The position numbers and the translations under genes are program-made. This document shows, piece by piece, positions 44,948 to 55,265 of a stretch of DNA of 64,000 nucleotides (positions are counted from its first letter, which is position 1; every line of letters begins with the position of its first letter). Where the stretch lies: assembly GCF_021234875.1 (NCBI RefSeq), contig NZ_JAJQVM010000013.1, forward strand, positions 61,019 through 125,018, written 5' to 3'. The stretch is from Marinibactrum halimedae. Its GTDB lineage: Bacteria; Pseudomonadota; Gammaproteobacteria; Pseudomonadales; Cellvibrionaceae. Under the pieces are notes generated by a model. That model searched no databases, was not told the origin of the DNA, and saw only the letters and a program-made list of their open reading frames with translations.

Positions 44948-45746
44948 AAAGACAGCACCTCTAAATTTGGTGTGAAAAAATCTGCCGCGTTACTCAAAGC
45001 TTATGTTGTTTAAATTTCCTATTGCTTAACCTTTCAAGCGATGATGTAGCGACAGCGGTCTTGCTCGGTGTGGTATCTCACTGAATCCCCTTGTAGTGGT
45101 GGCATGACGATGCCGCCTGCTATAAAAGGCCAGAGAATTACCCCAACCAAAGTGAAAATGCGTAATGGTGGTTGAGCGCTAATTGAGTTGTGTTTGCGTC
45201 GTTCGCGCTGAATGTATTTATGTTGGAGGACTCAATGAATGTCGCAGGGTATAGGCATTAACGCCCATTTTTGTGCGACGGGTAAATGTGAGTGGTGTTC
45301 GCACCATTCGCCCTGCAATGCGGCGTATGCAAACCTTTGATTGATAGGTGGAGCTGAGAACAGTTAGTCGGCGCATCATTTTCCGTTTTTCTTTCGTCGT
45401 TTTCGCTATTCGTTACCCATACTCACAGTACACAAAAAATACGTTGGCTTGGGAATGAACATTTATTTCTAAGCCCAGTGCCTGATATGGCAACCGGTAT
45501 TGATGCTGAGGCTTTGGCTATTAAAATGGCGCGAATCACGACCATTATTCTTAAAAACGCTGTTTTATTCGCCTTTGGGTTTTAAAATGATGTCGGGTAA
45601 TGAAAAAATAAACTAATTTCATCGATCAATTGTCACAGAAAAAGAAACGCTAAGGTCGGTTTTAGGGCGTAGCGCAACAGCGGGCGTCCAAAACTGCGCA
45701 GTTTCAGGCGATATTGGCCAATAAGTAGATCAAACAGAAGCACACT
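44948..45746. other. Long intergenic region between rmf and rlmL
   Basis: It holds a small Cys-rich frame (45239) listed separately. No other gene is supported. The rmf promoter should be in the first 150 bp and the rlmL promoter near 45600-45740. Confidence 0.45.
45239..45340 (+). CDS. Possible 33-residue Cys-rich small protein
   Basis: The frame starts at the ATG at 45239, 9 nt behind a strong GGAGG, and reads MSQGIGINAHFCATGKCEWC then SHHSPCNAAYANL. Four cysteines in a C-x4-C-x2-C-x5-C pattern with two His between them could bind a metal. An overlapping ATG at 45235 gives only eight codons. I do not recognise a family, and the gene call rests on the ribosome-binding site and composition only. 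Confidence 0.35.
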   Translation: MSQGIGINAHFCATGKCEWCSHHSPCNAAYANL

Positions 45747-47894
45747 ATGACCGAATATTATTTAAGTTGTCCGAAGGGCCTCGAACAATTATTGCAATGG
45801 GAAATGGAAACCATCGGCGTCACACCAACACGCCATACTGTGGGTGGCGTATGGGGAGAGGCGACACAAGAACAGGCGTATCGTTTGTGCCTGTGGTCGC
45901 GTTTGGCCAACAAAATCTTACTGCCTTTGGCACACAAGGAGATGCAAAGCGCAGACGATTTGTACGATATTGTGAAAGCCATCCCCTGGGAAGATCATAT
46001 TAACCCGGCTGGGAAACTCTTGGTGGATTTTTCCGGCACGAATCGCACCATTCGGCACTCGCAATTTGGCGCGCTGCGTGTGAAAGACGCCATTGTGGAT
46101 CGTTGCCGAGAAACCTTGGGGGCTCGTCCCAGTATTGATAAAGATCATCCTGACTTATTGGTGAATGCGCGTTTGCACAAAGGGCGGGTGACCATTGCCA
46201 TTGACTTGGTTGGGGAAAGCTTACACCGCCGTGCCTATCGCCTTAAACAAGGGGCGGCGCCGTTAAAGGAGAATCTGGCGGCGGCGTTATTGTATCGAGC
46301 TGGGTGGATGTCTTACTTAGAGGAAGAGTGCGCCTTGCTAGACCCAATGTGTGGTTCGGCCACTTTGTTGATTGAAGGTGCCATGATGGCGGCCGACATT
46401 GCACCGGGAATGAAACGTCAAAGCTTTGGTTTTGAACGTTGGTTAAACCACCGAAATGATCTCTGGTTGACCTTGCGAGAAGAAGCCATTGAGCGTCGTG
46501 AAGTGGGGTTGGCGAAACCGTTACCGGAAATTCGCGGGTACGATGAAGATCGTCGTGTGTTGGATGCCGCCGAGTTTAACATTGGTATGGCAGGGTTATC
46601 GGAGTGGGTACGTGTGATTCACAAACCCGTTGCGGAATTTAAAAAACCGACGCACCGTCCGTTGTCGAAAGGACTTATTCTTACCAACCCGCCTTACGGT
46701 GAGCGATTGGGTGAAGAAGAGGCGTTAAAAGGTTTGTATCGCTCATTGGGCGATCAATGCCGTGCTTCTTTTCAAGGTTGGCAGGCCGGTATTTTTACAG
46801 GCAATCCGGATTTAGGAAAACACATGGGCCTGCGGGCTCAGAAAAAATACAAATTTTATAACGGTAAAATTCCGTCTGAATTATTACTTATCGACATCGC
46901 TGAAGACAGTTTTGTGAATGCACCGCCGCCGGACACGTCTGAAAAATTGTCTGAGGGGGCACAAATGGTGGCTAACCGTCTGCAAAAAAATCGTAAGTCT
47001 TTGACGAAATGGCAGCGGGCTAATGGCGTAGAAGCATTTCGTTTGTACGATGCCGATATGCCTGAATATGCTGCGGCCATCGACTTATATGGCGAGCATG
47101 TGCATATTCAGGAATACCAAGCGCCGAAATCAGTGGATGAGCAAAAAGCGCAACAACGCCTTGCGGATATTGAGCAGGCGGTTCGACATGTGCTGCAACC
47201 GGATCGAGAAAAAATTAGTGTCAAGCAGCGTCGTCGAAACCGAGGTAAGCAACAGTACGAACGGTTAGGCGGCGATGGCGGTGATGTATTTACCGTGCGT
47301 GAAGGCCAAGGGCAATTCCGAATTAACTTGTGGGATTATCTTGATACCGGATTATTTTTGGACCATCGACCCCTGCGATTAAAAATTGCTGAAAGCGCAA
47401 AAGGCAAAAAATTCTTAAATTTGTTTTGTTATACCGCCAGTGCCAGTGTACACGCCGCACTTGGCGGTGCCACTGAAACAGTGAATGTGGATTTATCCAA
47501 AACCTATTTGGAGTGGGCGCAGCAAAATTTTGAAGCCAATCATATTTCCCTTTCTCGTCACCGATTTATTCATAAAGATTGTTTGCAGTGGTTGCAGGAA
47601 TGTCGAGAAGGGTTTGATGTGATTATGCTAGACCCCCCCACTTTTTCTAATTCTAAGCGGATGGAGGGAGTGTTGGATATTCAGCGAGATCACGTAACAT
47701 TAGTGAAGCGTTGTATGGATTTGTTAACGCCGACAGGGGTGTTGTATTTTTCCAATAATCAGCGCACTTTCAAATTGGATGAATCAGCGTTGGACGCTTA
47801 CGAGATTCACAATATCACAGCAGACACCATTGATGCTGATTTTAAGCGCAATAGCAAAATTCACCATTGTTGGGAAATTTCTCATCGGCTTTAA
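45747..47894 (+). CDS. rlmL: Bifunctional 23S rRNA methyltransferase RlmKL
   Basis: This 715-residue enzyme methylates two guanines of 23S rRNA (m2G2445 by the N-terminal part, m7G2069 by the C-terminal part). THUMP (about 45-155) is followed by the first methyltransferase domain with [16 protein letters not shown] and [13 protein letters not shown]. The second methyltransferase has [20 protein letters not shown] and [12 protein letters not shown], the catalytic motif of the family. It has full length for the fused gammaproteobacterial form. It lies 14 bp upstream of the uvrB start codon. Confidence 0.95.
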   Translation: MTEYYLSCPKGLEQLLQWEMETIGVTPTRHTVGGVWGEATQEQAYRLCLWSRLANKILLPLAHKEMQSADDLYDIVKAIPWEDHINPAGKLLVDFSGTNRTIRHSQFGALRVKDAIVDRCRETLGARPSIDKDHPDLLVNARLHKGRVTIAIDLVGESLHRRAYRLKQGAAPLKENLAAALLYRAGWMSYLEEECALLDPMCGSATLLIEGAMMAADIAPGMKRQSFGFERWLNHRNDLWLTLREEAIERREVGLAKPLPEIRGYDEDRRVLDAAEFNIGMAGLSEWVRVIHKPVAEFKKPTHRPLSKGLILTNPPYGERLGEEEALKGLYRSLGDQCRASFQGWQAGIFTGNPDLGKHMGLRAQKKYKFYNGKIPSELLLIDIAEDSFVNAPPPDTSEKLSEGAQMVANRLQKNRKSLTKWQRANGVEAFRLYDADMPEYAAAIDLYGEHVHIQEYQAPKSVDEQKAQQRLADIEQAVRHVLQPDREKISVKQRRRNRGKQQYERLGGDGGDVFTVREGQGQFRINLWDYLDTGLFLDHRPLRLKIAESAKGKKFLNLFCYTASASVHAALGGATETVNVDLSKTYLEWAQQNFEANHISLSRHRFIHKDCLQWLQECREGFDVIMLDPPTFSNSKRMEGVLDIQRDHVTLVKRCMDLLTPTGVLYFSNNQRTFKLDESALDAYEIHNITADTIDADFKRNSKIHHCWEISHRL

Positions 47895-47908
47895 AAAAGA
47901 GAAGCACT

Positions 47909-49906
47909 ATGACTGACAAAATGTTTAAGGTGAGCAGTGATTATCAACCTGCAGGTGATCAACCTACCGCCATTGCGAGCTTGGTCGAAGGTATTCAGGC
48001 AGGGCTTGCGCATCAAACGTTATTGGGTGTTACCGGCTCTGGTAAAACGTTCACTATTGCCAACGTGATCGAACAAATACAGCGGCCTACGATTGTCATG
48101 GCTCACAATAAAACCTTGGCGGCGCAATTGTATGGGGAATTTAAAGAATTTTTTCCCAATAATTCGGTGGAATATTTTGTCAGTTATTACGATTATTATC
48201 AGCCAGAGGCTTATGTCCCGTCTTCAGATACGTTTATTGAAAAAGACGCTTCGGTGAATGATCACATCGAGCAAATGCGCCTGTCCGCCACCAAGGCACT
48301 CATGGAGCGGAAAGATGCCATTATTGTGGCCACGGTATCTGCCATTTACGGCTTGGGTGACCCAGACGCCTATTTAAAAATGTTGTTGCACATGGTGCGA
48401 GGTGATCAAATTGATCAGCGTGCGATTTTGCGCCGCTTGGCTGAAATGCAGTACACCCGCAATGACATGGATTTTCATCGTGGTACCTATCGAGTACGTG
48501 GTGAAGTGATTGATATTTACCCTGCGGATTCAGACGGTGAAGCGGTACGAGTCGAACTGTTTGATGATGAAGTGGATAGCATTACGCTGTTTGATCCGTT
48601 AACAGGCGGTCAATTACAGAAATTATCTCGTGTTACTATTTATCCAAAGTCCCATTATGTTACCCCTCGCAGTCGTATTTTAGACGCCATTGACAACATT
48701 AAAGCGGAATTAAAAGAGCGAACGGATCAGTTGCGCAGTGTTGAAAAATTGGTGGAGTTGCAACGCATTGAGCAACGGACCAAATACGATGTGGAAATGA
48801 TGCACGAATTGGGCTATTGCACCGGCATCGAAAATTATTCTCGGTATTTATCTGGTCGGGATGTCGGGCAGCCACCGCCCACCTTATTTGAATATTTACC
48901 CCCGGATGCATTATTGGTCATCGATGAATCCCATGTGACAGTGCCGCAAATTGGCGGTATGTACAGAGGGGATCGTTCACGTAAAGAAACACTGGTGGAG
49001 TATGGTTTTCGTTTGCCTTCCGCACTGGACAACCGCCCTTTGCGTTTTGAAGAGTGGGAAGCATTAGCCCCGCAAATGATTTTTGTTTCAGCCACACCGG
49101 GTGACTATGAAAAGCGTCATGCCGGGCAGGTGGTAGAGCAGGTCGTGCGACCGACAGGGTTGGTAGACCCTATTATTGAAGTAAGGCCAGCGGGAACACA
49201 GGTGGATGATTGTTTATCGGAAATCAACGATTACGTCGCCAGTGATAAGCGAGTATTAATTACCGTATTAACCAAGCGTATGGCGGAAGATTTAACAGAG
49301 TATTTAGCCGAGCATGGCGTGCGAGTGCGTTATTTGCATTCGGATATCGATACCGTTGAGCGGGTGGAAATTATTCGTGATTTGCGTATTGGTGAATTTG
49401 ATGTGTTGGTGGGCATCAATTTATTACGGGAGGGCTTGGACATGCCCGAAGTGGCATTGGTGGCCATTTTTGATGCGGATAAAGAAGGATTTTTACGTTC
49501 AGATCGTTCATTAATTCAAACCATCGGCCGTGCTGCGCGTAACGCCGACGGTAAAGCCATTTTATACGCGGATAAAATTACCGGCAGTATGCAACGGGCA
49601 TTGGATGAAACCGAGCGTCGGCGTGCAAAACAGATGGCCTTTAACGAAGAGCACGGTATTACCCCACAAACGATTCGTAAAAATGTGGCCGATATTTTGG
49701 AAGGCGTGCATATTCCTGGCGCGGGCGGAAAAAATAAACGACGTAAAGAAAAAATCGATATTTCGAAAGAATTGGCCCAGGGTGGGGATATTTGGCAAAC
49801 CATTGCAGAACTAGAAAAATCCATGATGCAGGCGGCGAAAGATTTGGAATTCGAACGTGCTGCCGCATTGCGAGATGAAATACAAAAACTAAAATTAAAA
49901 GCCTAA
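47909..49906 (+). CDS. uvrB: Excinuclease ABC subunit B
   Basis: This 665-residue nucleotide-excision-repair helicase-like protein loads damaged DNA from UvrA and recruits UvrC. It has Walker [14 protein letters not shown], the beta-hairpin region [21 protein letters not shown] split over residues 87-108, the Walker B box VIDESH and helicase motif GRAARN. A C-terminal UVR domain follows ([15 protein letters not shown]). ATG 47909 ([19 protein letters not shown]) fits the family; the open frame starts earlier. It follows rlmL closely, and its stop codon overlaps the next start codon. A LexA-type operator was not seen. Confidence 0.97.
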   Translation: MTDKMFKVSSDYQPAGDQPTAIASLVEGIQAGLAHQTLLGVTGSGKTFTIANVIEQIQRPTIVMAHNKTLAAQLYGEFKEFFPNNSVEYFVSYYDYYQPEAYVPSSDTFIEKDASVNDHIEQMRLSATKALMERKDAIIVATVSAIYGLGDPDAYLKMLLHMVRGDQIDQRAILRRLAEMQYTRNDMDFHRGTYRVRGEVIDIYPADSDGEAVRVELFDDEVDSITLFDPLTGGQLQKLSRVTIYPKSHYVTPRSRILDAIDNIKAELKERTDQLRSVEKLVELQRIEQRTKYDVEMMHELGYCTGIENYSRYLSGRDVGQPPPTLFEYLPPDALLVIDESHVTVPQIGGMYRGDRSRKETLVEYGFRLPSALDNRPLRFEEWEALAPQMIFVSATPGDYEKRHAGQVVEQVVRPTGLVDPIIEVRPAGTQVDDCLSEINDYVASDKRVLITVLTKRMAEDLTEYLAEHGVRVRYLHSDIDTVERVEIIRDLRIGEFDVLVGINLLREGLDMPEVALVAIFDADKEGFLRSDRSLIQTIGRAARNADGKAILYADKITGSMQRALDETERRRAKQMAFNEEHGITPQTIRKNVADILEGVHIPGAGGKNKRRKEKIDISKELAQGGDIWQTIAELEKSMMQAAKDLEFERAAALRDEIQKLKLKA

Positions 49907-50799
49907 TGAACGTTCGATTGTTATTTTTTTCTTTGGTGTTGGCCATAAAATGTACCTCGGTGAGTGCGACCACGCCGGGAAAGGTAAGCGTTTTGGATGA
50001 TCGTGGTCATCGGGTTGAATTGCCTTTACCGGCTAAGCGCATTATCAGTTTAGCCCCCCATGTGACTGAAAACTTATTTGCAGTGGGAGCCGGTGGGCGT
50101 ATTGTTGGGGTGGTGGAGTACAGCGATTTTCCAGAGGCAGCGAAAAAAATTACCCGAATAGGAGGGTATCGACACGTTAATTTGGAGCAGGTAATTGCAT
50201 TGAAGCCTGATTTAATTATTGCCTGGGCAGGCGGTGGAAATGATGAGGCTGTGGCACAATTAACGGCGTTAGGTTATCCCATTTACTACTCTTCCCCCAA
50301 TACGTTAGATCACGTGGCTGATGAATTAATACGATTAGGACAATTGGTGGGCAATCAAGAAACGGCAAATAATGCAGCAGACTATTTTCGGGAGCGTTTT
50401 GAACAATTGAAAAAACAATATGCTCACCGTCAACCGGTTCGGGTTTTTTATCAAGTTTGGAGTGATCCGTTACAGACGTTAAATGGTACAACTTTAATTA
50501 GTTCAGTGATTGAGTTGTGTGGTGGTTTGAATGTGTTTCATGATGCACCTATGGTGGCCCCGCAAGTCACCATTGAAAGTGTTGTTAGTGCCGAGCCCCA
50601 GGTCATTTTAGGAGGCAAAAAAGCGCACGAACCTCCGCCTTGGATGACGATGTGGCGCTCATGGACATCGATCCCTGCGGTATCAAAACATCATATTTAT
50701 GGGGTAAATCCCGATTGGTTGCATCGGCATACCTCAAGAATTTTATTGGGAGCTGATGAAGTGTGCCAGTTTATTCATCAAGCCCGTTCTGAGGCGTAA
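49906..50799 (+). CDS. BtuF-like cobalamin-binding periplasmic protein
   Basis: This 297-residue exported protein has a signal peptide (LLFFSLVLAIKCTSVSA). The helical-backbone type III binding-protein fold shows as RIISLAPHVTENLFAVGAGGRIVGVVEYSD, LEQVIALKPDLIIAWAGG and VSAEPQVILGG. The match is best to BtuF, which hands vitamin B12 to the BtuCD importer, but haem- or siderophore-binding relatives cannot be excluded. The ATG overlaps the uvrB stop codon. BtuC and BtuD genes are not in the window. Confidence 0.82.
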   Translation: MNVRLLFFSLVLAIKCTSVSATTPGKVSVLDDRGHRVELPLPAKRIISLAPHVTENLFAVGAGGRIVGVVEYSDFPEAAKKITRIGGYRHVNLEQVIALKPDLIIAWAGGGNDEAVAQLTALGYPIYYSSPNTLDHVADELIRLGQLVGNQETANNAADYFRERFEQLKKQYAHRQPVRVFYQVWSDPLQTLNGTTLISSVIELCGGLNVFHDAPMVAPQVTIESVVSAEPQVILGGKKAHEPPPWMTMWRSWTSIPAVSKHHIYGVNPDWLHRHTSRILLGADEVCQFIHQARSEA

Positions 50800-51376
50800 G
50801 TTTCGCCCATTGTTGGCATAATTAAACTCTTTATTTGTTTTTTTTGTTGGTTTTTATGCCAATCGTTCAAAAAATAAAAGAAAATGTAATCGTTTACTTT
50901 TCATTCTTAGTATAAGAAATTACACTCGTTTCTAAAGATTAAATACGGTGACATTATTTTTTAGATGGTCTGTGTTGGGCTGTTGGTAGGCTTACTGGTA
51001 TTTTTTCTTTTTGGTATGAATAAAATAAAAATAATATTTAATTTCAACAATACGTTTCTATAAATAATTATTTTTTGCAAAGGTGTTTTTGCGCACAACT
51101 CTTCGCATGTGTCGTTTGTGTATCAGGCCGATATTGCGTGTTAATTAGATTTTTACAATCGTTAATTATTGCTGTCGTCAAATTATAATAACAATTATCT
51201 ATACCTGTTTATTCAGAGATATTGAGTAACTTGTGGTAGCGCCATTCACTACGAAAAATAGAACAATAAGAAGAAATCGCTGAAGGCTTTTTAACGGAGT
51301 CTCTTTGGCATGTTCGTAAAACCATTAGTTAATAACCGTTAATAGATAACAATAATCAAACAAGAGGTTAACTCTC
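50800..51376. other. AT-rich intergenic region upstream of the di-haem protein gene
   Basis: No gene or strong hairpin was seen. It is very AT-rich, particularly 50820-51100, and must hold the promoter of the downstream secreted protein. Confidence 0.4.
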
Positions 51377-54142
51377 ATGAAATCTTCCGTGGTGACGATA
51401 CCGCGCCGGTATCTGGCAGGTATTATTGTGCCTGTGTTAGGTGGCTTGTATGCTTTTGGTGCACATGGGGCTTCAGTGTGTGTGAGTGAAAGTAATACAC
51501 TGGTATTTTCCGATGACGCTATTGTGGGCGATCAACCTATCTGGGTGGGTGGTTTTAATAATGGAAATTGGATGTGGACAGGAGAGTTATCCTGTAGTGC
51601 TGGCCAATGTGAATCCAGTATTGTTTACAGTGGTGGAGAGGTACAATTTCGACTAGAAGGGCCGGGCGTGTCTGATTATTATTCACCGCCCACCTATGGT
51701 GAGATGAACCCCCCTGTCACGCCGATGATGTGTGGTGATACCAGTAATTCATTGCCGGTTATTACGTGTAATACAGCCAGTGGTTCGCGCTTTAATTTAA
51801 GTGGGGCGCCTGATAATGCGGCAGTGGCGTTGTCTTGCACAATTACCGATTCCGACGGTATTAATCAAGCGACCGTAAATTGGAACGGCGGGCAGTTCTC
51901 CCCAACAATCAGTGGTAATAATTACCGTTGGTCATTGCCTTATCCTGACGAGGCTACTACGTTAACGGCCTTAGTATCGGCCACCGATGGCCAAGGTGGA
52001 CAAAGTACGGTTGAATTACTCATGGAGTTTTATGAGGACGATGAACCACCTGTACAAGTTCCTTCTGTTCCGGCTGGTTTACGCCAAATTAACACCACTT
52101 CGAGCAGCATTCAATTTCAATGGAATGGTGTTAATGAAGCCACACGTTATGATGTTTATCGTAATAATCAATTACAACAATCGGTGACGAGCACGTCGTA
52201 TACTGATTCTGGGCTCGTTGCCAATACGAGTTATGCTTATCAGGTGTCGGCTTGTAATAGCTCGGGTTGTTCAGGGCTATCCGCCGTGAGTAATTTCCGT
52301 ACGCAAGAGGTTCCCGATAATAATACCGATTACAGCTATTTAAATTGGACCGCTAATTCTTTTGTGACAGGAAAAGGGGTTGGGCCTGCACCTAGGCCGG
52401 ACCCTATTGATGCCTTGCGAACGCCAGTAAATGGATTGGAGCCACGTCAGTTCGGTTTTGCTTTCGATATAAATGGTTCAACGCTAAGTTGGCGCTGGGG
52501 CCCGAGTATCGTGAAACGCCCGGGTGATTCTTCATTGGAGATGCACTGCTCAGACGATGGTAACAAAACCTTTCAACGGGTATCGGTAACGAATAGCACG
52601 GCCAATATTCCTTGTTCGGGTGAATACACCTATTTTTTCCGATATTTGCATCCCACACCGCTTAATAATAATGAAGCAACGGCGTGGGTATGGACCGGTT
52701 TATTCACCACCGCAGGCAGTCGAATCGATCCTTATGCACCGGGTGCGTATTCCTTCACAGATGGCTCTGCCAATTGGGCGCGTATTCGTCACCCCATTAC
52801 CACCGATGGTATTACCGCCGCTGTTTTGGATCGCCCTAATGGCGGTGAAAACTTACGTAACTTAGACCGATATTTAATTTGGGTGAATGATGAATCCGGC
52901 AGTGTGGATTTTAATATGGACGTATCGTTTATGGACCCAAGTATAGTACCGGGTGGGGTCGTACCGGGTTTTCGCCGTAATGAAGCTATGCGTGCTGCGC
53001 ACAGTAACCCTAATGGTCAGCCGTTTTTTGCTGTGAACACGGCGGCGCCGTTTGGTGATGATTACCGAAATGCTCCACAGTCTGCTTTAGAAGGGTTCGA
53101 TGACATTTTCAGTTATGGGCAAGTCATCAGTTTTGAGTTCTCAGTGGAAGCCGCAGGTCTAACCTCTGCACAAACGTATAATGATTTTTCTCATTATGTT
53201 GTGGGTTGTGGTTTCTGCGGAAAATACGGTGATCCACGTTTGAATATGGCCGGTCGCGCCGGTACGACGCAAATTGTGGCGGATGCGGGACAATACGTTA
53301 CCCTCGAAAAAAATGCCGTATTTACTCAAGCAATGACCACTTTGCACAGTGAGCAAATGGTGGACGATTTTATTGTGGGCCATCACCTGTTCCACGGTAT
53401 CAAACCTGGTACAAACTTAGGTGATCCTGAGCGTAATGAATTTGATAATCCGAATTATCGTATTGGTGAACGCTCTTGTGGCGGGTGTCATATTCGTGAT
53501 GGACGCGGTTCAGAAGTGATACAAACTGCGGACGGCCCACGCTTACCGCCACCCACGTATGGTGTAAAACTATTGGAAGTGATGGAAGGGCGTGAGGCCG
53601 GGTTTGGCTGGGATGGTTCAGCAGACACGGTTGCTGAGCAGGTAAGAGAGGCGTTGATCAGTGATCATAAAGTTGACCCCAATGATTTGCCTGCACCCGT
53701 TGTGGATTTGATTACAACTTATGTGGAAGTGCTCACCGTACCGGCTCGTGATCCGGGAGTATACGATCGTCCAGGAGTCGCTGAAGGGGACATCTTATTC
53801 AATGAGATTGGTTGTGCGGATTGTCATACTCCTGTGGCTAAAACCCGTTCTGATGCACCGACACATTTGCGTAATATCACCATTCGCCCTTACACCGATA
53901 TGAAAATGCATACGATGAATGGCGGGGAATTCCGTACTCCTGCTTTGTGGGGCTTAGGGCATAATATTGATGTCTTGCGTAGAGAAAGTCGCGACGTTCG
54001 TTACCTCCATGACGGCAGTGCGACCAGTATCCATCAAGCCATTAATGCCCATGATGGTGATGGTGCTTACGCCAAAAGAGGCTACGATCGTTTAAGTCAA
54101 TCTGACAAAAACGCCATCGCTGCCTTTATTGAAAGTTTATAA
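51377..54142 (+). CDS. Secreted multidomain di-haem oxidoreductase (FN3 plus DUF1111-like)
   Basis: This 921-residue exported protein has a signal peptide (cleavage near AHGAS) and a small Cys-containing N-terminal domain. An Ig-like segment (about 125-220) and a fibronectin type III domain (about 228-310) follow. A middle region of about 330 residues holds VVGCGFCGKYGD, and a C-terminal cytochrome-like domain completes it. Two haem-binding sites are visible: CGGCH (Cys701-His705) and CADCH (Cys813-His817). The surroundings, HHLFHGIKPGTN and HIRDGRGSEV, resemble DUF1111/MauG-like peroxidases. Fusions with adhesion-type domains suggest an extracellular redox protein acting at a substrate surface, perhaps a polysaccharide. 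That role is inference. Confidence 0.8.
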   Translation: MKSSVVTIPRRYLAGIIVPVLGGLYAFGAHGASVCVSESNTLVFSDDAIVGDQPIWVGGFNNGNWMWTGELSCSAGQCESSIVYSGGEVQFRLEGPGVSDYYSPPTYGEMNPPVTPMMCGDTSNSLPVITCNTASGSRFNLSGAPDNAAVALSCTITDSDGINQATVNWNGGQFSPTISGNNYRWSLPYPDEATTLTALVSATDGQGGQSTVELLMEFYEDDEPPVQVPSVPAGLRQINTTSSSIQFQWNGVNEATRYDVYRNNQLQQSVTSTSYTDSGLVANTSYAYQVSACNSSGCSGLSAVSNFRTQEVPDNNTDYSYLNWTANSFVTGKGVGPAPRPDPIDALRTPVNGLEPRQFGFAFDINGSTLSWRWGPSIVKRPGDSSLEMHCSDDGNKTFQRVSVTNSTANIPCSGEYTYFFRYLHPTPLNNNEATAWVWTGLFTTAGSRIDPYAPGAYSFTDGSANWARIRHPITTDGITAAVLDRPNGGENLRNLDRYLIWVNDESGSVDFNMDVSFMDPSIVPGGVVPGFRRNEAMRAAHSNPNGQPFFAVNTAAPFGDDYRNAPQSALEGFDDIFSYGQVISFEFSVEAAGLTSAQTYNDFSHYVVGCGFCGKYGDPRLNMAGRAGTTQIVADAGQYVTLEKNAVFTQAMTTLHSEQMVDDFIVGHHLFHGIKPGTNLGDPERNEFDNPNYRIGERSCGGCHIRDGRGSEVIQTADGPRLPPPTYGVKLLEVMEGREAGFGWDGSADTVAEQVREALISDHKVDPNDLPAPVVDLITTYVEVLTVPARDPGVYDRPGVAEGDILFNEIGCADCHTPVAKTRSDAPTHLRNITIRPYTDMKMHTMNGGEFRTPALWGLGHNIDVLRRESRDVRYLHDGSATSIHQAINAHDGDGAYAKRGYDRLSQSDKNAIAAFIESL

Positions 54143-54149
54143 GTTCACC

Positions 54150-54167
54150 TAACCAATCGATTGGTTA
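54150..54167. promoter_or_regulatory. Perfect 18-bp palindrome between convergent genes
   Basis: TAACCAATCGATTGGTTA is fully self-complementary and begins 8 bp behind the stop codon of the di-haem protein. It lacks a loop and a T-run, so it is not a classical terminator; it resembles TetR-type operators. A direct repeat of GGTATTAATG follows at about 54182-54207. Confidence 0.5.
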
Positions 54168-54215
54168 AAACGTTGTTGAGTGGTATTAATGTTAAGCGGT
54201 ATTAATGCTTCACCT

Positions 54216-55265
54216 TTAAATCTGTTGCGGATATTTTAACGTTAAATTCCAGCGCAATTTATCGCCGTCGATATCGTCGGGTATCGGCGGCAGTGGTGAA
54301 GCTTTTCGTACCGCTTCCAATGCTTGTTGATTAACAGCTGGGTATTGTGATGGGTTTTCTATAATGGCACTGATAATGGTTCCCGTGCGGTGAACTTCCA
54401 ATGCCATCGCTACTTCGGCGTTATTGCGTAAGCCGAATCGTGGAATGCGTTTGTACTGATTGATATTCACCTCAGCTGTACGAAAATATTCTTTTTTCAA
54501 TATTTCTGTTGGGTCTGCGTGGGATACACGAGATTGTTGATTTGATCTGTTGTGATCAGAGGCTATTCCAAGACTTGTGGTGAGTACTCCAGAATGAGCA
54601 ATGGTGTCTTCCATTACAATGCCAGCAAGAGAAATATCATCTAATGCAATTTCAGGTTGCCATTGTGCAATCTCATATACGCGTTCTAAGGTGAACTGAT
54701 TATCTTTAAGTTGGCGAACGAGATCGTAATTAATAAACCCACTCAGAATTTCCGCTTTGAATTCTCGTGAGGGGGGTACTGCGCCAATCCAGCCTTCTAC
54801 GGTCAATTCCAGCAAGCGAGAAGAGGGCACATTTGCCAATAAAATATTGTTGACATAAATGTTGGTTTGATTTTCTCTGCGCGTCAGACGTAAATGGTCA
54901 TGTTTAAACAGAGAGCCTTGAATGCTGGTTTCAAAGGCCGACAACAGAGAATGGTTATACTGCAGTTTAGAGTAATCAACATTAATGGATATTTGCTGGG
55001 TTAATTCCCGAAAGAAGCGCTTCTTATTAATGCGTTCGGCTGTTACTCGCATTTCAATACTGACGGTTGATTTAATGAGTTCTTCAATAGAGGTTATAGT
55101 GGAACTATCTTCCACCATAATGGCGGCAATGTATTCCGGATGCCCATAAGGCGCATAGGTTGCAACGCCAAAGGTGGTGGGTGCAGCTTCCAGCTGAGAA
55201 CTGAAGAGAAAGACTGCAAATAAAAAAGAAATTGTCCGACTGCATATTCTGGACAGAGTTAACAT
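54216..55265 (-). CDS. Exported chalcone-isomerase-like domain fused to a TonB C-terminal domain
   Basis: This 349-residue exported protein has a signal peptide cleaved near LEAAP. Residues about 65-180 resemble the bacterial chalcone-isomerase-like domain (MRVTAERINKKRFF, LFKHDHLRLTRRE, LLELTVEGWIGAVPPS). Residues about 255-349 match the TonB C-terminal domain (RIPRFGLRNNAEVAMALEV, VRKASPLPPIPDDI, LRWNLTLKYPQQI). The transmembrane anchor and proline-rich stretch of a normal TonB are absent, so it would be a free periplasmic protein and could not transduce energy in the usual way. GAGG lies 7 nt before the ATG. The function is not known. Confidence 0.68.
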   Translation of the reverse strand: MLTLSRICSRTISFLFAVFLFSSQLEAAPTTFGVATYAPYGHPEYIAAIMVEDSSTITSIEELIKSTVSIEMRVTAERINKKRFFRELTQQISINVDYSKLQYNHSLLSAFETSIQGSLFKHDHLRLTRRENQTNIYVNNILLANVPSSRLLELTVEGWIGAVPPSREFKAEILSGFINYDLVRQLKDNQFTLERVYEIAQWQPEIALDDISLAGIVMEDTIAHSGVLTTSLGIASDHNRSNQQSRVSHADPTEILKKEYFRTAEVNINQYKRIPRFGLRNNAEVAMALEVHRTGTIISAIIENPSQYPAVNQQALEAVRKASPLPPIPDDIDGDKLRWNLTLKYPQQI

